From assembly GCA_947626275.1 (NCBI GenBank), contig CANQRL010000013.1, positions 1-38,672 on the forward strand: DNA of 38,672 nucleotides, read 5' to 3'. A program made the position numbers and the translations under genes. Below, piece by piece: positions 15,323 through 22,446 of this stretch (its first letter is position 1; each line of letters opens with the position of its first letter). The DNA comes from an uncultured Bacilli bacterium. GTDB taxonomy: Bacteria; Bacillota_I; Bacilli_A; RF39; UBA660. The notes under the pieces are model-generated. The model saw nothing but the letters and a program-made list of their open reading frames with translations. It was not told where the DNA came from and searched no databases.

Positions 15323-16534
15323 ATGAGTTTAAAGAAAATATTTTCAAATTATCGTTTTTCGATTATTCTTTTAGTAGCTATTTTTGCAGGAATGATTTCC
15401 GGTCTTATCTTATCAGATAACTCAATTTCATTTTTGACACCGTTTGGAACGGTATTTATGAATATGCTTTTTACGATTGTAGTACCACTTGTCTTTTTTA
15501 CGATTTCTAGTAGTATCGCATCGATGAGTAATCGTAAGCGTTTGGGGAAAATATTTGGCTATATGTTATTAGTGTTTGGAATCACTAGCCTACTTGCTTG
15601 TATTTTTATGTTAGTGGGAGTATGGATTGTTGATCCGGTTGGAAAAGCATCGATTCCTCTAACAGAGGGAGTAAAAGAAAGTGTTGATTTAGCAACCAGT
15701 GTAGTAGACATGTTTACTGTTTCCGATTTTGAAGGATTACTCAATAAAAGCCACATGTTTCCTTTGATTATTTTTTCTATTTTATTTGGATTAAGTGTCA
15801 ATTTAGTAGGGGAAGATGCCGCACCTTTAAAGAAAATGTTAGACGTTTGTTCTAAAGCATTTATGAAGTTTATTAGTCTTATCATGTATTATGCACCAAT
15901 TGGATTATTTGCTTATTTTGCTTCTTTAACGAACCAATACGGTCCTACTTTAATTGGTAGTTATGCGAAAAGTATGATTTTTTATCTCGTGATGGCGCTT
16001 CTTTATTACTTTCTTTTCTATCCTCTTTATATTTCTTTTGTCAAAGGAAAGAAAGGAATTCGCTCTACTTTAAAGCATCTATTCTTACCGACGGTTACGG
16101 CTTTAGGAACGTGTTCCTCTTTAGCTACTTTACCGGTTAATATGGAAGCTAGTGAAAAGATTGGGGTAGCAAAAGATGTCGGTGAAGTTTGTCTACCAAT
16201 CGGAGCAACGATGCATATGGAAGGATCAAGCATGGCTTCTATTTTAAAGATTGCTTTTCTCTTTAGTATCTTTGGAAAGAGCTTTGCTAGTATCGATACT
16301 GTTTTAATCGCCATTCTTATCGCTGTTTTAAGTGGAGTCGTTATGTCTGGTATTCCAGGTGGAGGATTAATCGGAGAATTATTGATTGTAACGCTTTACG
16401 ATTTCCCTTTAACGGCTTTTCCAATTATTGCCACTATCGGATGGTTAATCGATGCTCCCGCAACCGCATTAAATGCTGTTGGTGATATTCCAAGTACCAT
16501 GATGATATCAAAACTCGTCGAAGAAAGCAGATGA
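15323..16534 (+). CDS. dicarboxylate/amino acid:cation symporter (DAACS family, 403 aa)
   Basis: Integral membrane secondary transporter coupling solute uptake to Na+ or H+. Family marks are in order: GTCSSLATLP (262-271, the serine-rich hairpin 1 region), GATMHMEG (294-301, the TM7 N-M-D-G-like motif), IPGGG (344-348, hairpin 2) and a TM8 segment D377-A-P-A-T-A-L-N-A-V-G-D388. Aligned by eye with GltPh, D377, N384 and D388 match D394, N401 and D405, but the arginine that binds an acidic side chain (R397) is Ala380. This argues against glutamate/aspartate and for a neutral amino acid or other substrate; the A-T-A-L-N stretch recalls the Ser/Thr carrier SstT. Start: ATG 6 nt after GGGAGGT. Single gene with a terminator at its end. 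Confidence 0.9.
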   Translation: MSLKKIFSNYRFSIILLVAIFAGMISGLILSDNSISFLTPFGTVFMNMLFTIVVPLVFFTISSSIASMSNRKRLGKIFGYMLLVFGITSLLACIFMLVGVWIVDPVGKASIPLTEGVKESVDLATSVVDMFTVSDFEGLLNKSHMFPLIIFSILFGLSVNLVGEDAAPLKKMLDVCSKAFMKFISLIMYYAPIGLFAYFASLTNQYGPTLIGSYAKSMIFYLVMALLYYFLFYPLYISFVKGKKGIRSTLKHLFLPTVTALGTCSSLATLPVNMEASEKIGVAKDVGEVCLPIGATMHMEGSSMASILKIAFLFSIFGKSFASIDTVLIAILIAVLSGVVMSGIPGGGLIGELLIVTLYDFPLTAFPIIATIGWLIDAPATALNAVGDIPSTMMISKLVEESR

Positions 16535-16547
16535 CTCTGCTTTTTTT
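16524..16547 (+). terminator. intrinsic terminator overlapping the symporter stop codon
   Basis: An AAAGCAGA/TCTGCTTT stem with a 4-nt TGAC loop contains the TGA stop in its loop and runs into a seven-T tract. Confidence 0.9.
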
Positions 16548-16594
16548 GATTGCTATGAAAATAAAAAGTGATGGATTTATTCCATCTCTTTTGT

Positions 16595-16600
16595 TATAAT
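16595..16600 (+). promoter_or_regulatory. candidate -10 box for the WG-repeat-like/obg unit
   Basis: A perfect TATAAT lies 17 nt before the chosen ATG at 16617, giving a very short leader. No good -35 is visible. A GATGGA/TCCATC inverted repeat just upstream (about 16570-16587) might be regulatory or a second weak terminator. Confidence 0.4.
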
Positions 16601-16616
16601 GGGTGTGAGGTGTGCT

Positions 16617-18200
16617 ATGGAAGAAAAGATACTAAAACAAGAGGAAGAACCAAAAAAGCAAAAAAGGAAATGGAAAATATCGAAAGAAAAGGGAAAGAAA
16701 ATAGGGTTCGTAGCGGCAATTGTCCTCGTTTCTTTTTTCCTACTTTGGGGAATAGGACGATTCCTTTTTAGAGATAAGAGAATCCCTTATGAGGATTTTA
16801 AAAAAACAGATGCCTTTTTCCTTTCTAATGAAGAAGGATTGTATGCTCTTTTTCAGGAATCAGGAGAGCAATTAACCGATTATTTATTTTCGTCAACGGA
16901 TACCTTTTATGGGGGTGTTACCCGTGTTCAAAACGAAAAGGGAGAATATGCTTTACTCAACCAAAGAGGAAAGTTTCTCTTAAATTTTTCTGATCGTTAT
17001 CTTTATCGCTACTACTCTCTTTATAAAATTGCTGGCGATGAGGGTAAAAAAGATATCTTACTTAACTATCGAGGAAAACAAACTCTAGAGGAAAAAGTGA
17101 TTTCTGTTAATAATTTTTCTAGCTATGCTTTATATCTCGTTCAAATATTAGGGGATGTAGAGAAAAAAAGGGTAAGAGTATATGATTATACTGGTAAGAA
17201 GATTGATACGCTCGATGCCGATAACTATTCGATTTCAGAAGAGGTCATCCATGGATATGTCACTTTATCGACTGCTGAGAAAACGATTCTTTATAATGTC
17301 AATGAGGGAAAGAAAGTGACAACCTTAGAGGGAAAATACTGTGTTTCTAATGCGACAGAGGATACCGTTTTACTTTCTAGTTGTGCGTATTTTAATGAGG
17401 AAGATCAAGATAGAAACTATAAGGTTGTAAAAGATGGAAAAGAACGATATACGCTAGAAAAAGATACTTGTCAAGCCACGTTAACTGATAAGGGCGAAAT
17501 TGTATGTAAGGGTACGGATAGTTTCTATCGTTTCGTGGATTCCAAAGGAAAGATAGGGAAAGAGAAAGCAACGGCTTATCTCGATAGCAAAAACTATGTC
17601 GTGATTGAGGATAACAATGCGACCTTTTACGAAAAGGGAAAGAAGAAAAAGACCGCTTCTTGCCTTGCCTATAGTGCGACAACAGAGGATGGCTATATTA
17701 TGCAAAGCTATCCCTATGGAGAATGTAAAAATGAAAAAACGGGGTACTTCTATTACAATAAAAAAGGCGAGAAGAAATCAGAACGATATCTTTCAGCGAC
17801 TATTTTTGATGAAAATGGACTAGCTATCGTTTCGAAAGAAAGTGGCAGTTATTACCTCATCAATCGCGATTTTAAAAAAGTTTCTAATGAGTATAGTCGT
17901 ATTCGGGCTGTAAATGGCTTTTATCTCGTTTATCGTGATGACAAATATCAATTGATCGACAAGAAAGAAAAAGTCTTAGAGGAAGGAATTAAAGATTATA
18001 CTACTTCCGTTGCCTTAAAGTCAGAAGAGGCTTTTATCGGACTTATCAAAGACGATGAAGTAGTCGTTTATAATATGACGAAAAAGAAAAAAGTGGGAGA
18101 AGCAAAAGGAACTTCTATCGTTTTGATGAACCACTATTACGTTGTTGGGAAAGAGTATTATTCTTATCTCAATGGAAAATCTTTTTATACTGCTAAATAG
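16617..18200 (+). CDS. membrane-anchored WG-repeat-like protein (527 aa)
   Basis: A lysine-rich cytoplasmic start (about 1-28) and one membrane segment (about 29-50) are followed by an extracytoplasmic region of about 475 residues. That region is built of short repeating beta-strand units of the type G-x-Y-x-L-x-N-x-x-G-K, for example EYALLNQRGKFLL and YFYYNKKGEKK. This pattern resembles WG-repeat proteins, which fold as propeller-like or solenoid structures. Four or more cysteines lie in the ectodomain. The function is unknown. The ATG at 16617 follows GAGGTG; an earlier in-frame ATG at 16599 overlaps the candidate -10 box and was rejected. It lies 23 nt upstream of obg and is probably co-transcribed, though no functional tie to ribosome assembly is evident. 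Confidence 0.75.
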   Translation: MEEKILKQEEEPKKQKRKWKISKEKGKKIGFVAAIVLVSFFLLWGIGRFLFRDKRIPYEDFKKTDAFFLSNEEGLYALFQESGEQLTDYLFSSTDTFYGGVTRVQNEKGEYALLNQRGKFLLNFSDRYLYRYYSLYKIAGDEGKKDILLNYRGKQTLEEKVISVNNFSSYALYLVQILGDVEKKRVRVYDYTGKKIDTLDADNYSISEEVIHGYVTLSTAEKTILYNVNEGKKVTTLEGKYCVSNATEDTVLLSSCAYFNEEDQDRNYKVVKDGKERYTLEKDTCQATLTDKGEIVCKGTDSFYRFVDSKGKIGKEKATAYLDSKNYVVIEDNNATFYEKGKKKKTASCLAYSATTEDGYIMQSYPYGECKNEKTGYFYYNKKGEKKSERYLSATIFDENGLAIVSKESGSYYLINRDFKKVSNEYSRIRAVNGFYLVYRDDKYQLIDKKEKVLEEGIKDYTTSVALKSEEAFIGLIKDDEVVVYNMTKKKKVGEAKGTSIVLMNHYYVVGKEYYSYLNGKSFYTAK

Positions 18201-18223
18201 AAGAATCGATAGGAGGGGATACA

Positions 18224-19498
18224 ATGTTTATCGATGAAGTAGAAATTGAAGTAATTGCTGGAAACGGAGGAAACGGTTGTCTTGCCTTTCGAAGGGAAAA
18301 GTATGTCGAAATGGGCGGCCCATTTGGAGGAAATGGAGGAGCTGGTGGCGATGTCATTTTTGAAGTGGATGAAGGACTAAACACGTTAATTGATCTTCGT
18401 TATAATAAACGCTATCGCGCGAAGAATGGAGAACATGGAGAAGGAAAAGCAAAGAATGGAAAAAATGCTCCTGATTTGATTGTGAAAGTACCTCTCGGAA
18501 CGATTATTACTGATAAAGAGACGAATTTTATTTTAGGGGATTTAATAAAAAAGGGAGATCGCGTCGTCGTTGCGAAAGGGGGACGTGGTGGCCGTGGTAA
18601 CATGGCTTTCGTCACCAAGAATAATTCCGCTCCTAATTTTGCCGAGAATGGGGAACCAGGAGAGTCAAAGAGACTGAAAGTAGAGTTGAAGTTGTTAGCT
18701 GATGTTGGTCTAGTTGGAATGCCTAGTGTAGGAAAGTCGACCATCATTTCGAAGATTTCTGCTGCAAAACCAAAAATTGCTGCTTATCATTTTACAACCC
18801 TTCATCCTAATCTTGGAGTCGTACGTGTGAAGGATGGTAGATCGTTTGTTGTTGCGGATTTACCAGGACTAATCGAGGGAGCTTCTCTTGGCGAAGGATT
18901 AGGAGATAAATTTTTAAAACATATTGAGAGAACACGTGTTTTAGCGCATGTGATTGATATGAGTGGCTTTGAGGGAAGAGATCCTTATCAGGATTATGTA
19001 ACAATCAATCAAGAATTAGAAAATTTTGATAAGAAATTACTTCAAAAGCCACAGATTATTCTAGCTAATAAAATGGATATGGAAGGTTCTAAAGAGAATT
19101 TAGAGGCCTTTCAAAAGAAAGTAGATGCTCCTGTTTTTGCCATTAGTGCGATGGAAGGAACAGGGTTAGAACCCGTTTTAATTCGTCTTGCGGATGAATT
19201 AGATAAAATAGAGAAGACTCCTTTAATCGATGAAGAACGGTTTGAAAGTCATGTCCTTTATAAATTTCAAAAGGAACAACCATTTAAGGTTTATAAAGAG
19301 TCCGATGGTGTCTACGTCGTAAAAGGGGAAGAAATCGAAAAGATTTATCAGATGACTTGGTTTGTTACCGATGAGGCATTCTTACGATTCTCTCAAAAGT
19401 TAAGAAAACTCGGAATCGATGATAAATTAAAAGAGATGGGAATTCAAAACGGGGATACAGTTAAAATTTTGGATTATGAATTTGAGTATCGAGAATAG
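18224..19498 (+). CDS. obg: GTPase Obg (CgtA), 50S ribosome assembly factor
   Basis: Essential GTPase that binds the large ribosomal subunit and takes part in its maturation and in stress responses. The glycine-rich Obg fold (1-158, with GGNGG and GGRGGRGN runs) is followed by the G domain: P-loop GMPSVGKST (165-173), DLPGL (212-216), NKMD (282-285) and the SA motif near 308. The C-terminal OCT domain occupies about 345-424. At 424 aa the length is normal for Firmicutes. The ATG follows AGGAGGGG. It is the second gene of a two-gene unit and is closed by a strong terminator. Confidence 0.98.
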   Translation: MFIDEVEIEVIAGNGGNGCLAFRREKYVEMGGPFGGNGGAGGDVIFEVDEGLNTLIDLRYNKRYRAKNGEHGEGKAKNGKNAPDLIVKVPLGTIITDKETNFILGDLIKKGDRVVVAKGGRGGRGNMAFVTKNNSAPNFAENGEPGESKRLKVELKLLADVGLVGMPSVGKSTIISKISAAKPKIAAYHFTTLHPNLGVVRVKDGRSFVVADLPGLIEGASLGEGLGDKFLKHIERTRVLAHVIDMSGFEGRDPYQDYVTINQELENFDKKLLQKPQIILANKMDMEGSKENLEAFQKKVDAPVFAISAMEGTGLEPVLIRLADELDKIEKTPLIDEERFESHVLYKFQKEQPFKVYKESDGVYVVKGEEIEKIYQMTWFVTDEAFLRFSQKLRKLGIDDKLKEMGIQNGDTVKILDYEFEYRE

Positions 19499-19521
19499 TT
19501 GTGAATAACAACTATTTTTTT
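19494..19521 (+). terminator. intrinsic terminator after obg
   Basis: A perfect 9-bp stem AATAGTTGT/ACAACTATT with a 5-nt loop runs into a T tract. The stop codon lies in the 5' arm. Confidence 0.9.
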
Positions 19522-19563
19522 GTCTACTCTACTGTTAAGTTTTGTGCTTTCGTGATAATTTTA

Positions 19564-19592
19564 TTGAAAAAAGGAGAAACAGTTGTTATAAT
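19564..19592 (+). promoter_or_regulatory. sigma-A-like promoter of the pilin-trmH-rimM-trmD operon
   Basis: TTGAAA (19564-19569) and TATAAT (19587-19592) are spaced 17 nt apart, 17 nt before the pilin-like start at 19609. No other promoter is evident before the terminator at 22321. Confidence 0.85.
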
Positions 19593-19608
19593 TGTATTAG
19601 GTGAGAAT

Positions 19609-19971
19609 ATGAATAAAAGAGGTTTTACTTTAGTGGAATTGCTTGCGGTTATTGTTGTTTTATCGTTAATCGCTTTGGTAGCAGTTCCAGCCATTACGGG
19701 AATTATTAAGGAAGGAAAGACAACCTTATCGGAAGCACAGATGAAGAATATTGAATTAGCGGCTCGAAATTGGGCATCTGATAAAGCTAATCTACCTAAA
19801 TTAAGTGATGGATATGAATGTGTTACTCTAGAAACTCTTCAAAATGGAGGATATGCGGATATGGATATCAAGAATCCAAAGACAGGAGATCCTCTAGATG
19901 CTTCTGTGAAGATTGAGAAACAAGAAAAGAATCTTGTCTTCACGGTTTATACGGGACCTTTGTGCGCATGA
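19609..19971 (+). CDS. type IV pilin-like (prepilin) protein, 120 aa
   Basis: The N-terminus is a class III signal: MNKRG followed by FTLVELLAVIVVLSLIALVA. Prepilin peptidase would cut after Gly5, with Phe at +1 and the key Glu at +5. The hydrophobic helix is followed by a small globular domain with two cysteines (C71, C119) that could form a disulfide. Size and pattern resemble ComGC-like or minor pseudopilins. The true start at 19609 lies behind AGGTGAG; the frame stays open upstream but without a start signal. It is the first gene of an operon with tRNA/rRNA-modifying genes and overlaps the next gene by 4 nt (ATGA). No prepilin peptidase, ATPase or other pilus gene is in the window. Confidence 0.85.
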   Translation: MNKRGFTLVELLAVIVVLSLIALVAVPAITGIIKEGKTTLSEAQMKNIELAARNWASDKANLPKLSDGYECVTLETLQNGGYADMDIKNPKTGDPLDASVKIEKQEKNLVFTVYTGPLCA

Positions 19972-20693
19972 TTTATACTTCCCTTGAGAATGCTAGAGTA
20001 AAGGAGTATCATAAACTCCATCAAAAAAAGTATCGTGACCAAACGAACCTTTTTTTAGTAGAAGGAGAACATCTTGTCTTAGAGGCTAAAAAAGCAGGAT
20101 GTTTAAAGACATTAATTGTCGAGGAAAATACAGATTTTTCGTTAGAAGTAGATACCATGGTGGTATCTCATTCTGTCCTTTCTTATCTATCAGAGTTAGA
20201 TTCTCCTCAACCAGTGATGGGAGTTTGTTACAAGTTGGAGCCTCGAGAGATTCGAGGAAATGTTTTTGTTTTGGAAGATATCCAAGATCCAGGAAATTTA
20301 GGAACGATTATTCGAAGTGCGGTTGCCTTTGGGATTGATACGCTTCTTATCAGTGATCATTCTGTTGATCTTTATAATGATAAGGTAGTTCGCGCTACCC
20401 AAGGACTTTTATTTCATATGAATTTTATCATTGGTTCCCTAGAAGAGTCATTGTTGCTTTTAAAAGAAAAGGGATACCACATTTTTGGAACTCGTGTTAC
20501 CCATGGAAAAGATTTGAAAACTATTGAAAAAAATCTATTATTTGCTATAATAATGGGAAACGAAGGAAAGGGCATGAGTGAAAAAATAGGGGAGTTTTGT
20601 GAGGATTATGTTTACATACCGACGAGTAGTGCTTGTGAGTCTCTCAACGTAGGGGTTGCGGCAAGCATTCTCATGTATGAGTTAAGTAAGTAG
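19968..20693 (+). CDS. TrmH/SpoU-family RNA 2'-O-methyltransferase (241 aa)
   Basis: SPOUT-class methyltransferase using S-adenosylmethionine to methylate a ribose 2'-OH of rRNA or tRNA; the exact target cannot be read from the sequence. The N-terminal substrate-binding domain (about 1-95, with FLVEGEHLV) is followed by the SpoU knot: motif 1 DIQDPGNLGTIIRSA (104-118), motif 2 MGNEGKGM (196-203) and motif 3 near 218-239 (PTSSACESLNVGVAASI). It is close to B. subtilis YsgA-type proteins. The ATG at 19968 overlaps the pilin stop, suggesting translational coupling; a GTG two codons earlier is an alternative. Confidence 0.92.
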   Translation: MIYTSLENARVKEYHKLHQKKYRDQTNLFLVEGEHLVLEAKKAGCLKTLIVEENTDFSLEVDTMVVSHSVLSYLSELDSPQPVMGVCYKLEPREIRGNVFVLEDIQDPGNLGTIIRSAVAFGIDTLLISDHSVDLYNDKVVRATQGLLFHMNFIIGSLEESLLLLKEKGYHIFGTRVTHGKDLKTIEKNLLFAIIMGNEGKGMSEKIGEFCEDYVYIPTSSACESLNVGVAASILMYELSK

Positions 20694-20700
20694 GTGTTAT

Positions 20701-21192
20701 ATGGATTATATTTATGTAGGGGATATTGTGAATACCCATGGACTAAAAGGGGAAATTCGCATTGTCAGTGATTTCAAGTTTAAAGATTCCGTTTTCATAG
20801 AAAATCGGAAATGTTACATTGGAAAAGAGCATAAAGAAGAAGTAATAGACACCTATCGTACCCATAAGAATTATGATATGGTCACTTTTAAAGATAAAAA
20901 GCATATCGATGATGTCATCATCTATAAAAATGAACCGATGTATGTCAATCGGGAAGATATTGAATATGAAGGATATTTAGATGAAGATTTAATTGGCTTA
21001 GAAGTCTATTGTGAAGAGGAACATATCGGTCATGTCGATAGCATCTTAAAGACGAATGCTCATGATATTTTAGTAGTAAAAAATGGTAGTAAGCATATGA
21101 TACCTAATGTAGATGAATTTATTAAAAACGTCGATTTAGAAAATAAACGGTTAGAGATTCGTTATATGAAAGGACTCTTGAATGAAGATTGA
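20701..21192 (+). CDS. rimM: ribosome maturation factor RimM
   Basis: Binds ribosomal protein S19 in the 30S head and assists 16S rRNA maturation. The N-terminal RimM beta-barrel (YVGDIVNTHGLKGEIRI) occupies about 1-85, and the PRC-barrel (DEDLIGLEV, HDILVVKNG, MIPNVDEFI) about 90-160. The 163-aa length is usual. It follows the methyltransferase by 7 nt with AGGTG as ribosome binding site and overlaps trmD by 11 nt. The usual rpsP partner gene is not present here. Confidence 0.95.
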   Translation: MDYIYVGDIVNTHGLKGEIRIVSDFKFKDSVFIENRKCYIGKEHKEEVIDTYRTHKNYDMVTFKDKKHIDDVIIYKNEPMYVNREDIEYEGYLDEDLIGLEVYCEEEHIGHVDSILKTNAHDILVVKNGSKHMIPNVDEFIKNVDLENKRLEIRYMKGLLNED

Positions 21193-21850
21193 CATTTTAA
21201 CCCTTTTTCCAGACATGTTTGAAGGGATTCTAAAGGAATCTATTCTAGCTCGAGCACAATCTTCTGGAAAGGTGAGCATTGCCCTTCATAACATCCGCGA
21301 TTTTTCTCAAGATCCTCATAAGAAAGTCGATGATTATGGTTTTGGAGGAGGAGCTGGAATGGTTTTAATGCCACAGCCTATCTATGATGCGATCGAAAGT
21401 GTTAGAACTCCTCAGTCGAAAGTCATTCTTCTTACGCCGCAAGGCGTTCCTTATAAACAACAACATGCCTATGAATTATCCCAGGAAGAACATTTAATCT
21501 TTGTTTGTGGGCACTATGAAGGATTTGATGAAAGAATTCGTTCCTTTGTTGATGAGGAATTGAGTATTGGCGACTATGTCTTAACGGGGGGAGAAATTCC
21601 TTGTATGGCCGTTGTCGATAGTGTGGTTCGTTTAGTATCAGGAGTCATTGAAGAAGAATCTCATATCCAAGATTCCTTTCACAATCAACTCTTAGATTAT
21701 CCAGTCTATACAAAGCCAGTCGATTTTCGTGGAATGAAAGTACCTGATGTTCTTTTATCAGGACACCATGAAAACATTAAAAAATGGCGAGAAGAGGAAC
21801 AACTACGGAAGACGAAAGAGAGAAGACCGGATTTATTAGAAAGTAGATGA
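21182..21850 (+). CDS. trmD: tRNA (guanine37-N1)-methyltransferase TrmD
   Basis: Methylates G37 next to the anticodon, preventing +1 frameshifting. Knot motifs are clear: DYGFGGGAGMV (51-61), CGHYEGFDERI (109-119) and IGDYVLTGGE (129-138), then the C-terminal L-L-D-Y-P-x-Y-T-K-P, F-R-G and VLLSGHH signatures. The 222-aa length is slightly short at the C-terminus but complete. The 11-nt overlap with rimM indicates coupling. In many Firmicutes rplS follows trmD; here an unknown 155-aa gene does. Confidence 0.97.
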   Translation: MKIDILTLFPDMFEGILKESILARAQSSGKVSIALHNIRDFSQDPHKKVDDYGFGGGAGMVLMPQPIYDAIESVRTPQSKVILLTPQGVPYKQQHAYELSQEEHLIFVCGHYEGFDERIRSFVDEELSIGDYVLTGGEIPCMAVVDSVVRLVSGVIEEESHIQDSFHNQLLDYPVYTKPVDFRGMKVPDVLLSGHHENIKKWREEEQLRKTKERRPDLLESR

Positions 21851-21854
21851 TCAT

Positions 21855-22322
21855 ATGTCGGATAGACGATATTACTTTGTGACAAAAAAGGGGCAAGAAG
21901 GAAATATTGTTTGTTTTGATGGAGCGCTTTCCGACGGTTTTCAAATTACTCCTAAGAATCAGTTACAATACGATGGCATTACCGTTAATAAATTAGTCAT
22001 CATGAAACCATCTTTGGTAGAGAAAATTTTAAAGCGAAAAATTCAAAAAAAATTAGAACTTTATCTCAACTATATCGTAGAAGTAATCGATAGTGATGAA
22101 GAGGACGGATCAAACGGCAATTTGAATGAGATTCTAGGAGAACTAACTCGTTACAAAGAAATTCTAAGATACCGTTATCAAAAGTATCTAGGTGAGAAAT
22201 ATGTGGAACTGATGAGTAAGAAAATAGAACTACTAGAATACGAATTAAAATTGAAGACGATGAGTTATACCCCATTAGAAGAGGTATATGAAAATATTCA
22301 GGAAAATACAAGAAGTAGATAA
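21855..22322 (+). CDS. conserved-looking protein of unknown function (155 aa)
   Basis: Not recognised. It has no signal peptide and no membrane segment. The N-terminal half (about 1-60) looks beta-rich, with a repeated 'ITPKNQLQYDGITVNKLVI' character. The C-terminal half (about 65-150) is strongly charged and helical (leucine/lysine/glutamate heptads), probably a coiled coil. It is cytoplasmic. It starts 4 nt after trmD and ends at the operon terminator, so it is co-transcribed with the RNA-modifying genes, but nothing in the sequence shows an RNA-related role. Confidence 0.75.
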   Translation: MSDRRYYFVTKKGQEGNIVCFDGALSDGFQITPKNQLQYDGITVNKLVIMKPSLVEKILKRKIQKKLELYLNYIVEVIDSDEEDGSNGNLNEILGELTRYKEILRYRYQKYLGEKYVELMSKKIELLEYELKLKTMSYTPLEEVYENIQENTRSR

Positions 22323-22347
22323 ACTCCTCTTTGAGAGGAGTTTTTTT
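22321..22347 (+). terminator. intrinsic terminator of the pilin-trmH-rimM-trmD operon
   Basis: A 9-bp stem AAACTCCTC/GAGGAGTTT with a 5-nt loop, followed by a T run to 22347. Confidence 0.92.
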
Positions 22348-22367
22348 GTTAAAAAAGGTTTATCTAC

Positions 22368-22395
22368 TAGACAAAAAGACGAAAAATAGTATAAT
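22368..22395 (+). promoter_or_regulatory. promoter of the first membrane-anchored giant protein
   Basis: TAGACA (22368-22373) lies 16 nt before TATAAT (22390-22395). The same CTAGACA-16-TATAA arrangement and a matching leader (GAGAC, TTTGG, GCTC, AAAGAAGAAAGGAG) occur before the paralogue at 29116. Confidence 0.75.
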
Positions 22396-22446
22396 ATAGG
22401 AATTAGAGACGTTTGGGCTCATAAAAGAAGAAAGGAGAAGCAAAAA

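Noticed and set aside
17392..18384. Overlapping antisense and out-of-frame open frames in the WG-like gene and obg
   Set aside because: They lack ribosome binding sites and recognisable domains and lie wholly over well-supported genes.
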